Origin: Monodelphis domestica
Lineage: Eukaryota; Chordata; Mammalia; Didelphimorphia; Didelphidae
Direction of reading: 5' to 3'
DNA: 64,000 nucleotides
Assembly: GCF_027887165.1 (NCBI RefSeq)
Contig: NC_077231.1
Span: 193,242,334-193,306,333, forward strand
This document shows, piece after piece, positions 11,892 to 23,705 of the stretch (the stretch's first letter is position 1; every line of letters begins with the position of its first letter). Made by a program: the position numbers and the translations under genes. The notes under the pieces are model-generated. The model was not told the DNA's origin. It was given only the letters and a program-made list of their open reading frames with translations, and did not search any database.

Positions 11892-14800
11892 TCACCTTCG
11901 ATTATACCACAATGTATCAGTCTCTGTGTATAATGTTTTCCTGGTTCTGCTCCTTTCGCTCTGCATCACTTCCTGGAGGTTGTTCCAGTCTCCATGGAAT
12001 TCCTCCACTTTATTATTCCTTTGAGCACAATAGTATTCCATCACCAACATATACCACAATTTGTTCAGCCATTCCCCAATTGATGGGCATCCCCTCATTT
12101 TCCAATTTTTGGACACCACAAAGAGCGCAGCTATGAATATTCTTGTACAAGTCTTTTTGTCCATTATCTCTTTGGGGTACAGACCCAGCAGTGCTATGGC
12201 TGGATCAAAGGGCAGACAGTCTTTTATCGCCCTTTGGACATAGTTCCAAATTGCCCTCCAGAATGGTTGGATCAATTCACAACTCCACCAGCAATGAATT
12301 AATGTCCCCACTTTGCCACATCCCCTCCAGCATTCATTACTTTGCATAGCTGTCATGTTAGCCAATCTGCTAGGTGTGAGGTGATACCTCAGAGTTGTTT
12401 TGATTTGCATCTCTCTGATTATAAGAGATGTAGAGCACTTTTTCATGTGCTTATTAATAGTTTTGATTTCTTTGGCTGAGAACTGCCTGTTCATGTCCCT
12501 TGCCCATTTGTCAATTGGAGAATGGCTTGATTTTTTGTACAATTGATTTAGTTCTTTATAAATTTGAGTAATTAAAGCTTTGTCAGAGGTTTTTATGAAG
12601 ATTGTTTCCCAATTTGTTGCTACCCTTCTGATTTTGGTTACATTGGTTTTCTTTGTACAAAAACTTTTCAATTTGATGTAATCCAGATTATTTATTTTGT
12701 ATTTTGTAACTCTTTTTAATTCTTGCTTGGTTTTGAAGTCTTTCCCTTCCCAAAGGTCTGACATGTATACTATTCTGTGTTTGCCTAATTTTCTTATAGT
12801 TTCCTTCTTTATATTCAAGTCATTCACCCATTTTGAATTTATCTTGGTGTAGGGTGTGAGGTGTTGATCTAAGCCTGATCTTTCCCCACACTGTCCTCCA
12901 TATTTCCCAGCAGTTTTTATGAAAGAGTGGATTTTTGTCCCAAAAGCTGGGATCTTTGGGTTTGTCAAATACTGTCTTGCTGAGGTTGCTTGCCCCAGTC
13001 TATTCCACTGATCCTCCTTTCTGTCTCTTAGCCAGTACCAAATTGTTTTGATGACCGCTGCTTTGTAATATAGTCTGAGATCTGGGACTGCAAGACCCCC
13101 TTCCTTTGTATTTTTTTTTTCATTATTTCCCTGGATATCCTTGATCTTTTGTTCTTCCAAATGAACTTTGTTATGGTTTTTTCTAAATCAGTAAAAAAAT
13201 TTTTTGGAAGTTCCATGGGTATGGCACTAAATAGATAGATGAGTTTGGGTAGGATGGTCATTTTTATTATATTGGCTCGTCCTACCCATGAGCAGTTAAT
13301 GTTCTTCCAATTGTTCAAGTCTAGTTTTAGTTGTGTGGAAAGTGTTTTGTAGTTGTGTTCATATAGATCCTGTGTTTGTCTCGGGAGAGAGATTCCTAAG
13401 TATTTTATTTTGTCTTGGGTAATTTTGAATGGGATTTCTCTTTCTAGTTCTTGCTGCTGAGCTGTGTTGGAATTATATAGAAATGCTGATGACTTATGTG
13501 GGTTTATTTTGTATCCTGCAACTTTGCTAAAGTTGTTGATTATTTCGATTAGCTTTTTGGTTGAATCTCTAGGATTCTTTAAGTAGACCATCATGTCATC
13601 CGCAAAGAGTGATAATTTGGTCTCCTCCTTGCCTATTTTGATGCCTTCAATTTCTTTTTCTTCTCTAATTGCTACTGCTAGTGTTTCTAATACAATGTCA
13701 AATAATAGAGGTGATAATGGGCATCCTTGTTTCACTCCTGATCTTACTGGGAATGGATTTAGTTTATCCCCATTGCAGATGATATTAGCTGATGGTTTTA
13801 GATATATACTGTTTATTATTTTTAGAAATGACCCTTCTATTCCTATGCTTTCTAGTGTTTTTAGTAGGAATGGGTGTTGTATTTTATCAAAGGCTTTTTC
13901 TGAATCTATTGAGATAATCATGTGGTTCTTGTTGGTTTGCTTGTTGATGTGGTCAATTATGTGGATAGTTTTCCTAATGTTGAACCAGCCCTGCATCCCT
14001 GGTATAAATCCTACTTGATCATGGTGGATGACCCTTCTAATCACTTGCTGGAGTCTTTTTGCTAGTATCCTATTTAAGATTTTTGCATCTATATTCATTA
14101 GGGAGATTGGTCTATAATTTCCTTTCTCTGTTTTTGGCCTGCCTGGTTTTGGAATCAGTACCATGCTTGTGTCATAAAAGGAGTTTGGTAGGACTCCCTC
14201 TTTGCTTATTATGTCAAATAGTTTGTATAGTATTGGGATTAACTGTTCTCTGAATGTTTGATAGAATTCGCTGGTGAATCCATCAGGCCCTGGGGATTTT
14301 TTCTTAGGAAGTTCTGTGATGGCCTGTTGGATTTCTTTTTCTGATATGGGATTATTTAAGAAAACTATTTCTTCTTCTGTTGGTCTAGGCGATTTATATT
14401 TTTGTAAATATTCATCCATATCACCTAGGTTGGTATATTTATTGCCATATAGTTGGGCAAAGTAGTTTTTAATGATTGCCTTAATTTCCTCTTCATTGGA
14501 GGTGAGATCCCCCTTCTCATCCTTGATGCTGTTAATTTGCCTTTCTTCTTTCCTTTTTTTAATTAAATTAACCAGTACTTTGTCTATTTTGTCTGTTTTT
14601 TCAAAGTACCAGCTTCTAGTCTTGTTTATTAGCTTAATAGTTCTGTCACTTTCTATTTTATTAATTTCTCCCTTAATTTTTAGGATCTCTAGTATGGTTT
14701 TCTTCTGGGGGTTTTTAATTTGTTCATTCTCAAGTTTTTTGATTTGCATTTCCAATTCCTTGGTCTCTGTCCTCCCTAATTTGTTAATATATGCACTCAG

Positions 14801-15700
14801 GGATATGAATTTTCCTCTAAGTACTGCCTTGGCTGCATCCCATAAGGTTTGAAAGGATGTTTCACCGTTGTCATTTTCTTCAACGAAATTGTTAATTGTT
14901 TCTATGATTTCTTCTCTAACTATCTGATTTTGGAGTATCATGTTATTTAATTTCCAATTAATTTTTTATTTGGGTCTCCATGTACCCTTACCGATCAATA
15001 TTTTAATTGCCTTGTGATCTGAAAAGGCTGCAGTTAATATTTCTGCTTTTCTGCATTTGAGTGACATGTTTCTATGACCTAGTGTATGATCTATTTTTGT
15101 GAATGTGCCATGTGGTGCTGAAAAGAAGGTGTATTCTTTTTTGTCCCTATTTATTTTTCTCCATATGTGTATTAACTCTAATTTTTCTAAGATTTCATTC
15201 ACCTCTTTTACCTCTTTCTTGTTTATTTTTTGGTTTGATTTATCTAGATTTGATAGTGGTTGGTTCAAGTCTCCCACTAATATGGTTTTACTGTCTATTT
15301 CCTCCTTCAATTCTCCTAGTTTCTCTATTAAAAATTTGGATACTATACCATTTGGTGCACACATGTTGATTAGTGATATTTCCTCATTGCCTATACTCCC
15401 TTTTAGCAGAATATATTTACCTTCCCTATCCCTTTTGATCAGGTCTATTTGTACGTTGGCTTTGTCAGATATCATGATTGCAACTCTTGCTTTCTTTCTA
15501 TCGGTTGAGGCCCAAAAGGTCTTACTCCAACCTCTAATTCTAACCTTGTGAGTGTCAACCCGTCTCATATGTGTTTCTTGAAGACAACATATGGTAGGGT
15601 TTTGGGTTCTAATCCAATCTGCTATTTGTCTACGTTTTATGGGTGAGTTCATCCCATTCACATTCAAAGTTATGATTGTTATTTGTGGATTCGCTGGCAT
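11892..15700 (-). pseudogene. L1 ORF2 (endonuclease-reverse transcriptase), two lesions
   Basis: The product would be about 1270 residues. It opens MPANPQITIITLNVNGMNSP and has an APE-type endonuclease (N of LNVNG, E of CLQET, SDHKA near the domain end). Next comes the RT with [11 protein letters not shown] and the catalytic FADD at 13595-13606, then the C-terminal CWRGCG..HCWWSC cysteine motif. It ends TDTLWYNRR. Two lesions are visible: a TAA at 14966-14968 where the family has a lysine run (WRPK then KINWK), and a frame change in the A10 run at 13111-13120. All catalytic residues that I can check are present, so the copy is very young, though not itself autonomous. Confidence 0.92.
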
Positions 15701-16384
15701 TTTGATATCTTCCCCTAGTTCTGACCTTTCTTCTTTAGCTTTCTCCTTTTGAACCAGTGATTTACTTTAGGTCAGTCCCCCTAGTCCCCTCCCTTGAGAT
15801 GCTTCCCTTTCTAGCCCCTCCCTTTTTATGCTCCCTTCCCCTCCCCCCTCTCCTTCCCTCCCTTTTTGTACTCCCTCCCCCCCCCCCTCCTTGAGTTTCC
15901 TTTCTTTCTTGCCCTAATGGATAAGATAGAATTCAGGATCCCACTGGATCTAGATGTTCTTCCCTCTCAGATTTGATTTCACTGAGAGTAAGGTTTAAGT
16001 AATTCCACTTCACGCTCTCTTCCTCTCCTTCTCATATGAGAGTTCTTCCCCTCCCCTTCCCATGTGTATCTTTATATGGGAAAGTTTATTCTATTGATTC
16101 CCCCCTATTTCTTGAAGTTAATCTTAGTATTATCGCGGTTCCCCCCTCCCTTTTCCTTTCTTTGCCCCAACTTTCCCCAAATCTTCTTAATGCCCCAATC
16201 TTTCCCTATGCTTGTTTCTTCTAACTACTCTTATGTTGATACAATTTATGAGAGTTACACAAAATATTTTCCCCACATATTAATATATATAATTTGATGT
16301 AAATGTAGTCCTTATAGAAGCGAGTTTGACTTAAAGAAAAAGATAAGATTTATCTCCTTTCCCCTTTCTTTCATATTTACCTTT
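15701..16384 (-). other. L1 inter-ORF spacer, 0.68 kb, G-rich on the sense strand
   Basis: Between the ORF1 stop and the ORF2 start is a 684-base non-coding spacer. Human and mouse L1 have only about 40-65 bases there. In the sense direction it has many runs of three to ten G, densest at 15775-15895, giving strong G-quadruplex potential. No third open frame is supported within it. Confidence 0.8.
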
Positions 16385-17367
16385 TCATGTTTCTCTTGCT
16401 TTCTGTGCTTGGATATCGAACATTCCACAGAGCTCTGGTCTTTTCTTAGCAAATGCTTGGAAATCTTCTATTTTGTTGAATGCCCATACTTTCCCCTGGA
16501 AGTATATAGTCAGTTTTGCTGGGTAGTTGATTCTTGGTTGGAGACCCAGCTCTCTTGCCTTTCTAAATATCGTGTTCCATGCTTTGAGGTCTCTTAGTGT
16601 GTTAGCCGCTAAGTCGTGTGTGATCCTTATGGGAGCCCCCTTATATCTGAAGTTCCTTTTCTTGGCTTCTTGTAGGATTTTCTCCTTTACTTGGAAGCTC
16701 TTGAATTTGGCAATTACATTCCTAGGGGTTGTCTTTTGGGGATTTAGTATAGAAGGTGTTCTATGGATCCTTTCTATTTCTATTTTGCCCCCTTGCTCCA
16801 GAACGTGAGGGCAATTTTCTTTTATAATCTCCTGTAGAATAATATCGAGTTTGTTGTTTACCTCTGGTTTTTCTGGGAGACCGATAATTTGGAGGTTGTC
16901 TCTTCTTCCTCTGTTTTCCAGGTCTGTGACCTTCTCAGTGAGATATTTTATGTTTTCTTCTAATTCATTAATTTTTTTGGGGTTTGCTTTATTGATCCTT
17001 GCTGTTTTATCATCTCACTTTCCTCGAGGTGCTTAATTCTGGTCGTTAGGGACTGGTTTTGCTTTTCAGCCTTGTCTGCCCTTCTATTGGATGCTTCGAG
17101 TTCTTTTTCCAATTGAGCATTCTTATCTGTCAGACAGCTGATCTCTTTCTCCCATTTTTCTTTCCAGGTTTCCATCTTTTGGATAAGTTCCAGTTTGAGA
17201 TCTTCCAGAGCTTGTTGATAGTTTTCATTTTGGGAGTCGTTTTCTGAATTTTTTTGGATTTCCTCCTCATTCTCCTCTTTTCCTTGGGTACTTCCACCAT
17301 AAAAGTTTTCAATAGTCACTTTTTTCCCTTTCTTCCTGGAGGCTTGATTTTGGGCCATGTGAGCCAT
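16385..17367 (-). pseudogene. L1 ORF1 (nucleic-acid-binding chaperone), one frameshift
   Basis: ORF1p coats L1 RNA as a trimer and acts as a nucleic-acid chaperone. The start codon opens MAHMAQNQASRKKGKK. The N-terminal third is a charged, heptad-rich coiled coil (for example NAQLEKELEASNRRADKAEK). After a one-base loss in the A7 run at 16972-16978 (alignment to the expected KKINELEENIKYLTEK suggests eight) the frame continues in another phase through the RRM-like and C-terminal domains. Recognisable text includes APIRITHDLAANTLRDLKAW and PAKLTIYFQGKVWAF, ending AQKARET and a stop at 16385-16387. Full length would be about 327 residues. No second lesion is obvious. Confidence 0.88.
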
Positions 17368-17981
17368 CCCTTTGGTGGTTTTATTCCCCTTTCCTTTTTG
17401 GTCTGGGATCTGAGTTATATGGGTAGTTTTTCTGTGAATTTAGGTTGCTTCAGACTAGTTCTTCCCAGCCTCCGAGGTTTCTTAGAGCGCTGGCTCCCTG
17501 ATCAGAGCCACACTGCCCAGGTGTTCAGCTCTGCCCAGATAATCAGCGCGTGGTCCGCCCCTGGTGTTCAGCGCAGCCCGCCCCAAGTACAGCTCTGCTA
17601 GATTCTCCAGTGAAACCGCCCTGAGATGTTTTTTCCTGGCAGTCCCCAGATCCCAAGGACCCTGGAGTGCCCCCCCCCCAGACAGAGATGTTCCCCACTC
17701 ACTCGCTGTCCTGGTGAGTGCTCAGGTAGCTCACTCTGGTTTAGTGGGGGAGGTGGGGTGGGGGAACGGTGGCTCAGTTCACTTTTCTGTGCAAGCTTTT
17801 CCTTCTTATTTTAGTTTGGAAATGTTCAAGCCCCACGTACCTTTGCCTCTGTGGGGTACTGGGGAGTCCTTCTGTTCCTCCAAAGGTGATTTTATGCCCC
17901 TTTGATGTAGTCTATTTCGTTCGGTGCCGGGGAGAGGAAGCGTGTGGCATCTAGATTGCAGCCATGATTACCCGGAAGTCC
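17368..17981 (-). promoter_or_regulatory. L1 5' UTR / internal promoter
   Basis: The 614 bases upstream of ORF1 are richer in GC and CpG than anything nearby. On the minus strand the element begins GGACTTCCGGGTAATCATGG, which holds an ETS-like ACTTCCGG and a YY1-like ATGGC core within the first 25 bases. Human L1 also has a YY1 site near its 5' end, which sets the start site, so a similar role here is a reasonable inference. No tandem monomers like those of mouse L1 are seen. Confidence 0.6.
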
Positions 17982-17993
17982 GAGAAATTTTTT
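17982..17993. repeat. L1 target-site duplication, right copy
   Basis: gagaaatttttt, directly abutting the 5' end of the minus-strand L1. Confidence 0.85.
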
Positions 17994-17999
17994 AATGGA

Positions 18000-18265
18000 T
18001 GCCAGTGGTCAGTTTATTAGGGGGGAAAATAAGTAAGAACTGGGGCTCAATTGAATTAGATTACATTAATTTATAGTGGATCTAGTCATTGTAGTTTTGT
18101 GATCTGTGCCAGTAGAAATTAGCAGCACACCAGTAGGAGCAGAAAAAGCAGATAGTGGGGGTAATTCAGAGTTGGGTTGTAGAAAGATATGAACATAAAA
18201 TACTACAAAAGAAAAAGGGGAAAAGAGATTCAAGGGTTAATTGCACAAGATAATTTAAAAGTCAA
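18000..18265. other. no supported feature
   Basis: Flanking DNA of the L1 insertion, with nothing that I can assign. Confidence 0.3.
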
Positions 18266-18269
18266 GTTG

Positions 18270-18425
18270 TCCAAGGGCATCCTATAGATAAAGTGTTGGC
18301 CTTGGAGTAAGGAAGATCTGGGCTCAAATCCAGTCTCTGGTGTACATTTGCTAGGTAATCCTAAGTCATTTAACCTTTCTGAATGGTTGATTTAGCCAAT
18401 TTTAGGTAACTTCCCAGGATTTATC
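18270..18425 (+). repeat. MIR/Mar1-type SINE, sense
   Basis: Contains 'ttggccttggagtaaggaag', 'tctgggctcaaatccag' and 'cctaagtcatttaacctttc', the head and CORE of a SINE. Confidence 0.6.
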
Positions 18426-18429
18426 TATT

Positions 18430-19260
18430 AGGTCATTGTGAGGTTTTTTTCTGCTTTGGTGAAGGAGATTCCCCAATATTTCTGCTTATGAAAATGACCA
18501 TAGAATAGTTTCTGCTATAGGGAATTATAGAAATGATTATCTTGAAAAAGCAAATGAAATTAAAACTTGAGAAAATAGCCATTTAACTGTCATTCTAGAT
18601 AGACTAATACGTGATGTGAGAGAAGTATATCTAAGGTGCAGATTAAAAGAAAATAAAAAGCACCTCCCTCCTGAGAAATGTTTTAACTCTTATGAAGAAA
18701 TTTTATGAAGAAAATAAGAAGTCAACATATGTAATAATGACCAATGGAAATTTGGCTATGAAATCAGCTCATAGACTTTATTTGTTCATGACTACTGTAA
18801 TAATTATATTATTAAAAATGCACTTAACCAATAACCTTGAAAAATAAGCCCCAAAGAGAAGCTTTATATATGTATATATACATTGATATGTGAATACATA
18901 TATTAATATGCATGTCAATATATTTACATATATGTATATACATAGAGAAACTAAGAGATGAACAAAAGTTTGTTGGTAAAGTTTTCCAGTTTAATAAAAG
19001 TATTATGAATTATGAAGTATATTATAAATTAAGGTGGAGTTCAGAGCTGATATTGAAATTTTAGAAATTAATAAGAATTTATGAAAACATACTTTTTAAT
19101 TTTCTTTGAATTCAATATGAGAATGAATTGGGAAAATCGACCAATAAAAAGTAGAAAGAGAGGTGATCATTTCATTTAGTATATGTAAAGGACTTAATCC
19201 TAAATTCCCATTCTACATGAATTCCAGAATATTTAAAGAAATTATTAATACTTATACATA
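18430..19260. other. AT-rich DNA with a TATA/CATA microsatellite
   Basis: A run of 'tatatatgtatatatacatt' type repeats lies at about 18866-18945. Nothing else is assigned. Confidence 0.4.
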
Positions 19261-19264
19261 GAAT

Positions 19265-19565
19265 GTTTAAAAACTTTTATTTTTTTAATTAATAAACTTT
19301 TTTTTTTGGCATCCTATATCTATTACCCATTACAAAAGAATGAAAAGGAAAAAAAGAAGAAAGAAGGACCAAAAGTTTTGTAACAGATATTTGAGTCAAG
19401 CAGAACAAAATCCTGCATTGGCCATGTCCCAAAATGTATATAAATGTATCTCACATTCTGCATCTTAAGGTCATCTCTTATCTAATAAGAGGTGGGTCAC
19501 GTGCCCTTTGAAATGGTTGCTCATTGCATTAATCAGAATTCTTAAGTCTTTCAATGTTATTTTTA
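19265..19565 (-). mobile_element. 3' end of an L1-related (HAL1-like) LINE, antisense
   Basis: Same tail family as 6498-6790: 'cattggccatgtcccaaaat', 'cacattctgcatcttaaggt' and 'attaatcagaattcttaagt' match in order. It ends in a T-rich stretch, the reverse complement of the poly(A). Confidence 0.5.
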
Positions 19566-19599
19566 TAATGTTTGTGCTACATAAATTATTCTTTTGTTC

Positions 19600-21693
19600 T
19601 GAAGGACATATGTTAAATGAGTTGTCCAATCATTTCTGATACATGCAGCAAGTATTAAAATGTAGCAAGACAATTCCCTGGACCACTTGATTGTATTTGG
19701 TAAAGTGGAATTTTTTCCCCGTAGTGTGTATTTGGTAGCAGTTGGGAGTAATTTAGAAAAATTGTTCAAGCTGAAAAGTTGGCATTATTTTTCTTGAGAG
19801 CAAAACTAAACTGCTTATTATAATTGGGAAAGTTATTTTTATTTTCTTATAATGGCATCTGCATCAAGCCATATAATGCAGCAGTAGTAAAATAAATGAT
19901 TAGAAAAAAGGCAGAATTATAATAAATAGTATAGGTCATAAATAAATGAGTTTACCACACTCTTAGGGGTGGTAAAATGAATGTTTCACTAGAGTTTTTA
20001 TGAAATGTTTTCATGAAGGTACAGAAGACTGATATACTCAGGAATTTTGCAAAAAAAGTGATTTATTTCTCCATGAATACACTGATAACCCTAACATAAG
20101 ATGCACAGAGATAAATACAAAAATTTAAAATGTACATTTTAAAAATCCTTTAACTATTACAATTAAATACTCACTCACATGCATGTAATTTTACCAGTAA
20201 TTCTGTAGTAATCTTGATTTTTATAAGACCAAGCCTAACAAAATACTTTTAATTTAATTTAATTTAAAATCTAAAGATTTTAAATGGCCAAATAAGGATG
20301 AGTTTTTTTTTTTACTTTCTCTATATAGTTTCATCATATTAGAGTAGCTTTGCTTTTTACTCACTCCCATGAACATTAGTTTAATCAGCATGCTTTCTCC
20401 CTTCTACAAGCTTGCCATAAAATGTCATTCTTGACCTTCCTCTTGAACTTTCTTTGCTTGCATTTCCCATTTTACATAAATATCACTTGACCTATTTTTC
20501 CTCTATTGCTTTTGAACTTTATTCCTTTTTCTCTCTCAATTGCTAGTTTATGCCTTCTCTTCTTAGTTAATATTGTAGCTATTATTTTAATGAATTTGGA
20601 ACTTATATTTAGGTCTGTATAGCTAGTGAGACCTTAAATTCTGTGTATTTCCATCTGTAAAAAAAAAAAAGATGAGTAACAGGGAGATACGGGACAAAAA
20701 GTAAATGCAATTTGAAATGGTGATTATAACCTATGATGAATTGTTTTTGTTTGGCATTTCCTCCATTGGTATATATGTTATACTAGTGGCCTAAATCATA
20801 GCAAGACTTATTGTTCACACATGTGAAAAATGTACTCCTTAACATTGATTAAAGATATGGATTACATTAAACTTAATTAACCATGTTTGAGAAGAAATGA
20901 AACAAGGATTGAATTCCCATTGTTTCCTGACTTCCATTTTTATGTTTTATGTTAGGATGCATACTCCACTTTTACATTTTTTACTTCAAATATTATATAA
21001 AAATTTAAATATATATGTACATATATAGATATCAAAGTCTCTAGCTACACTGTGCCTCAAGTGAATATGTAATACAAATCATAATGTTAAACTAAATCTC
21101 AAACTGAGGATAAAGCAAGTTGACTCATATCTAATTCTTTTGTATAAAGCAAAAGAAAATGACTCAAGTTCAATGTCAATCATGGGTTGCTTGATGATGC
21201 TAAGTGTAATGGAGAAAGAACTGCATTGACTTCCTCCCAATGGGGTTGTGGGTCCTGCTGTAAGCATGATACTTAAGTATACTTAAATAATCTATGATTT
21301 CTCTAGCAAAGGGAAGCTCCCTTGTATCTGTATTGGAACTCCATCAACATGGAATTCTCAGTAGAAAACTCCTAGGGTGCTGCCTAAGGCAAAAAAAAAT
21401 AAATAAATACTTTGTCCAGAGTTATAGGAGCTAATATTTGAGTTAGGATTTTACCCCAGGGCTTTTTGAACCCAAGCACAAAACTGCAACATGTTTCCTT
21501 GACAGTAATTCTAAATGAAGGAATACCTGATATGTTCCCTACAAAAACAACTGTAGTTTGAAGGGCTTGCACTTTGTCTTGATGCCTCAAATATTCCTCC
21601 ATTTAGCCATTTATTGTCAAGTTTTATGATGTATTCTTAATGTTTCTCAAAAATGTCCTACACAACAGTTAGAAACTCCATTCTGGTCAATGG
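19600..21693 (-). other. SLC13A1: SLC13A1 3' UTR and downstream flank (end not resolved)
   Basis: AT-rich sequence after the stop codon. A minus-strand AATAAA hexamer at 21610-21615 is about 80 bases after the stop, and others occur near 20518, 20060 and 19834. I cannot tell which is used. No other gene is supported here; short open frames at 21079-21267 and 21384-21602 have no recognisable product and probably lie in the UTR. Confidence 0.4.
21610..21615 (-). promoter_or_regulatory. SLC13A1: candidate polyadenylation hexamer AATAAA
   Basis: This is the first canonical AATAAA on the gene strand after the SLC13A1 stop codon, 78 bases downstream. Canonical hexamers are common in AT-rich DNA, so this is only a candidate. 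Confidence 0.25.
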
Positions 21694-21831
21694 TCATGGC
21701 AATGTAGTATTAGTAATTTCAGGAGCCCAACTAGGGTATGTATGGAGATCAAACATGGGTACCACCCATGTGAAGACACCAAGCATCACTACAGCAACAC
21801 CAATGATATTAACGCCCAAACCAGCTTTAAC
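21694..21831 (-). CDS. SLC13A1: SLC13A1 terminal coding exon with stop codon (probably exon 15)
   Basis: The coding part of the last exon begins after acceptor TTGTTTAAG and runs 45 codons to TGA at 21694-21696. It encodes VKAGLGVNIIGVAVVMLG, the last membrane helix, then VFTWVVPMFDLHTYPSWAP and EITNTTLP. The tail has an N-x-T sequon (NTT), in keeping with the extracellular, glycosylated C-terminus described for this family. The longest open frame on the opposite strand here is a shadow. The 3' UTR continues to lower coordinates. Confidence 0.95.
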   Translation of the reverse strand, partial: VKAGLGVNIIGVAVVMLGVFTWVVPMFDLHTYPSWAPEITNTTLP

Positions 21832-22890
21832 CTTAAACAAAAATAAAATACAAAAGTTAGTTTCTTGTAAAGTAAACTAACAAGATGATTTTAATATAAT
21901 TTTATGGATTTCTATATTGAGCTTGCACATAGCCTTGAGGAGTCATGTGAGTCACTATTCTGTAAATAAGAGAGGTTCTTTTTTCAGTGATACCAGATAT
22001 TCTATCCATCTATCCAACCATAGAGTTGGAAGTGACTTGAAAAGGTTATCTTGGAATATGACTTAAGTCATCATTGATTTAATTGACACTCCTTTCTTAA
22101 GAAGGAAATTCTACAACCTCTGGTGGTAACTCATTCAAGTGTTTATAAGCTGTTTTGCATTAGGAAATTGTAATTTTCCTTTTACAATCATATTTGTTGT
22201 CAGCATTTTATGGCTTTTTTGTTATTACATTTTATGGGACATAATTTAAGGGGATAGTTTATCTAAAGTTTTAATATAATTAGTTGTGATATAACTAGGT
22301 TCTATAGTGTTTGATAAATGTTATTTGAAGGGAAATGAGGCTTTATTATTCTTTTCTTCAGGCTTAGTAATAACAGTTTCATTGATTTTTTATAAAAATC
22401 ATGTTAAATTTTGTAATTTTGGCATCATCTTTAAATTTTCTCTAAATTATTTATTCTATAACTCAAACCAGACATAGTAGGAATGTGACTAATACTTATT
22501 CATCATCATCATTATTACTGTCATTTATTATTATATCTTGCCTCATATTTATTACTTGTATTCCTTCCAAATGTTCACATGTAATCATTTTTAAATATAT
22601 ACATGTTATATACACATATAGCTAACATAGATAAAGGCTAGCAAGTTACTATAGAAGCCCCTTTTTTTACATTCTCCTAGCTAAGGTTGGTTATTACATC
22701 TTTAAAAGCAATTTTAAAATATTAAAAAAGATTTTTAGCTCCTGAGTCATTCGAACTAAGGGATGTAATGATTTGGTCAATAGATAATAATAGCCTATTG
22801 TTGACTTCTAATATAGTGATAAAATGATTCTCTTACATTTATGGTCTTTTTAGTCCCTATATCAATTTGTGGTATATAGATATGTATTTC
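21832..22890. other. SLC13A1 intron, no supported feature
   Basis: AT-rich intronic sequence with a short CAT/ATT-rich patch near 22500-22540. Confidence 0.4.
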
Positions 22891-22894
22891 TTTT

Positions 22895-23030
22895 TTAAAT
22901 TATTTTAAATTAATTTTAAGCATTTTTCCATGGTTACATGATTCCTGTTCTCTCTCCCTTTTTCTCCCCCTCCTCACAGAGCCAACAAACCATTCCACTA
23001 GGCTATACAGGTATTAGGTACATATTTCCT
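22895..23030 (-). mobile_element. short L1 3' end, antisense
   Basis: 'cctccttttctcc'-like pyrimidine-rich text and 'caaaccattccactaggcta' correspond to the 3' UTR of the L1 copies at 6795 and 11528. Only about 130 bp remain. Confidence 0.5.
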
Positions 23031-23567
23031 TTGCTACACACTAGCAAGTTTTTTGTTTTCTTAAGTACAAAACATTTTTTTCATGTTAGGTCATCATGTC
23101 TTTTTAATTTTACAAAAATTACCATTGATATGTACATATTTCCTTGAAAATCAGTCAATGCTATTGAGCTAGGTATCTGATCATTATGGCAACTCTTATT
23201 AGAATGTAAGTTGCAAGAAAAGATCCCTTTATTTTATTTACTCTATCTGAAGGCATGCAGAGTATGTCATTAATGAATATATATTAATAGTATGACTTCT
23301 TTACTTGAAAAAAGACCTCCATTCCTTTTAAATTAAGTATTATTCCAGATTATATCAGCCATGTAGGGCACAAATCTCTAAATACCTAATCTATAAATTT
23401 GATTCCAAATTCATGAAATCATTGAAAATATTTATTACTATTTTTTAAACATTCTCATTATTTTACCTACCAATATTGGAATATGAATCACATTTCCCTT
23501 CACCATAAAAAAGAGAGAAACAAAACCATCCCACATGCATATCAAGATCTTATTTCTAATCACTTAC

Positions 23568-23705
23568 CATGTCCATGACTTTCAAGTGGCCATAGGAAAA
23601 GACAATGGCATTGGGTGGATTTGCCATTGGTAAGAGGAATGCAAATGAAATACATAGAGTACAAGGTATCAGAATATAAAGTGGGTTCACATGAATAGCT
23701 TCAGC
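23568..23705 (-). CDS. SLC13A1: SLC13A1 coding exon (probably exon 14)
   Basis: The 138-bp exon (46 whole codons, phase 0-0) has acceptor TTCAATAG and donor ATG|GTAAGT. It encodes AEAIHVNPLYILIPCTLCIS, then FAFLLPMANPPNAIVFSYGH and LKVMDM. The LPMANPPNA loop is the C-terminal counterpart of the sodium-site loop; SLC13 proteins carry LPVA(N/T)PPNAI here. Met replaces the usual Val and looks conservative. Confidence 0.95.

Larger units (their letters stand above)
11528..17981 (-). mobile_element. full-length, nearly intact L1 LINE (6.45 kb)
   Basis: The element carries, in sense order, a 0.6-kb GC-rich 5' UTR, ORF1, a long G-rich spacer, ORF2, a short 3' UTR and an A-rich end with AATAAA. A perfect 12-bp target-site duplication, gagaaatttttt, flanks it at 11516-11527 and 17982-17993, so both ends are original and the copy is not 5'-truncated. 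I count only three disabling lesions: one in ORF1 and two in ORF2. That indicates recent insertion from a family active in this lineage. It is 3.7 kb downstream of SLC13A1 in the same orientation. Confidence 0.95.

Noticed and set aside
13593-15551. Plus-strand open frames of 88-150 codons
   Set aside because: They lie opposite L1 ORF2 and are antisense shadows of it.
17254-17905. Plus-strand open frames of 113-115 codons in GC-richer DNA
   Set aside because: They fall opposite the L1 ORF1 start and 5' UTR. The GC-rich stretch is the L1 promoter, not a host CpG island.
21653-21880. 75-codon plus-strand open frame
   Set aside because: It is antisense to the SLC13A1 terminal exon.
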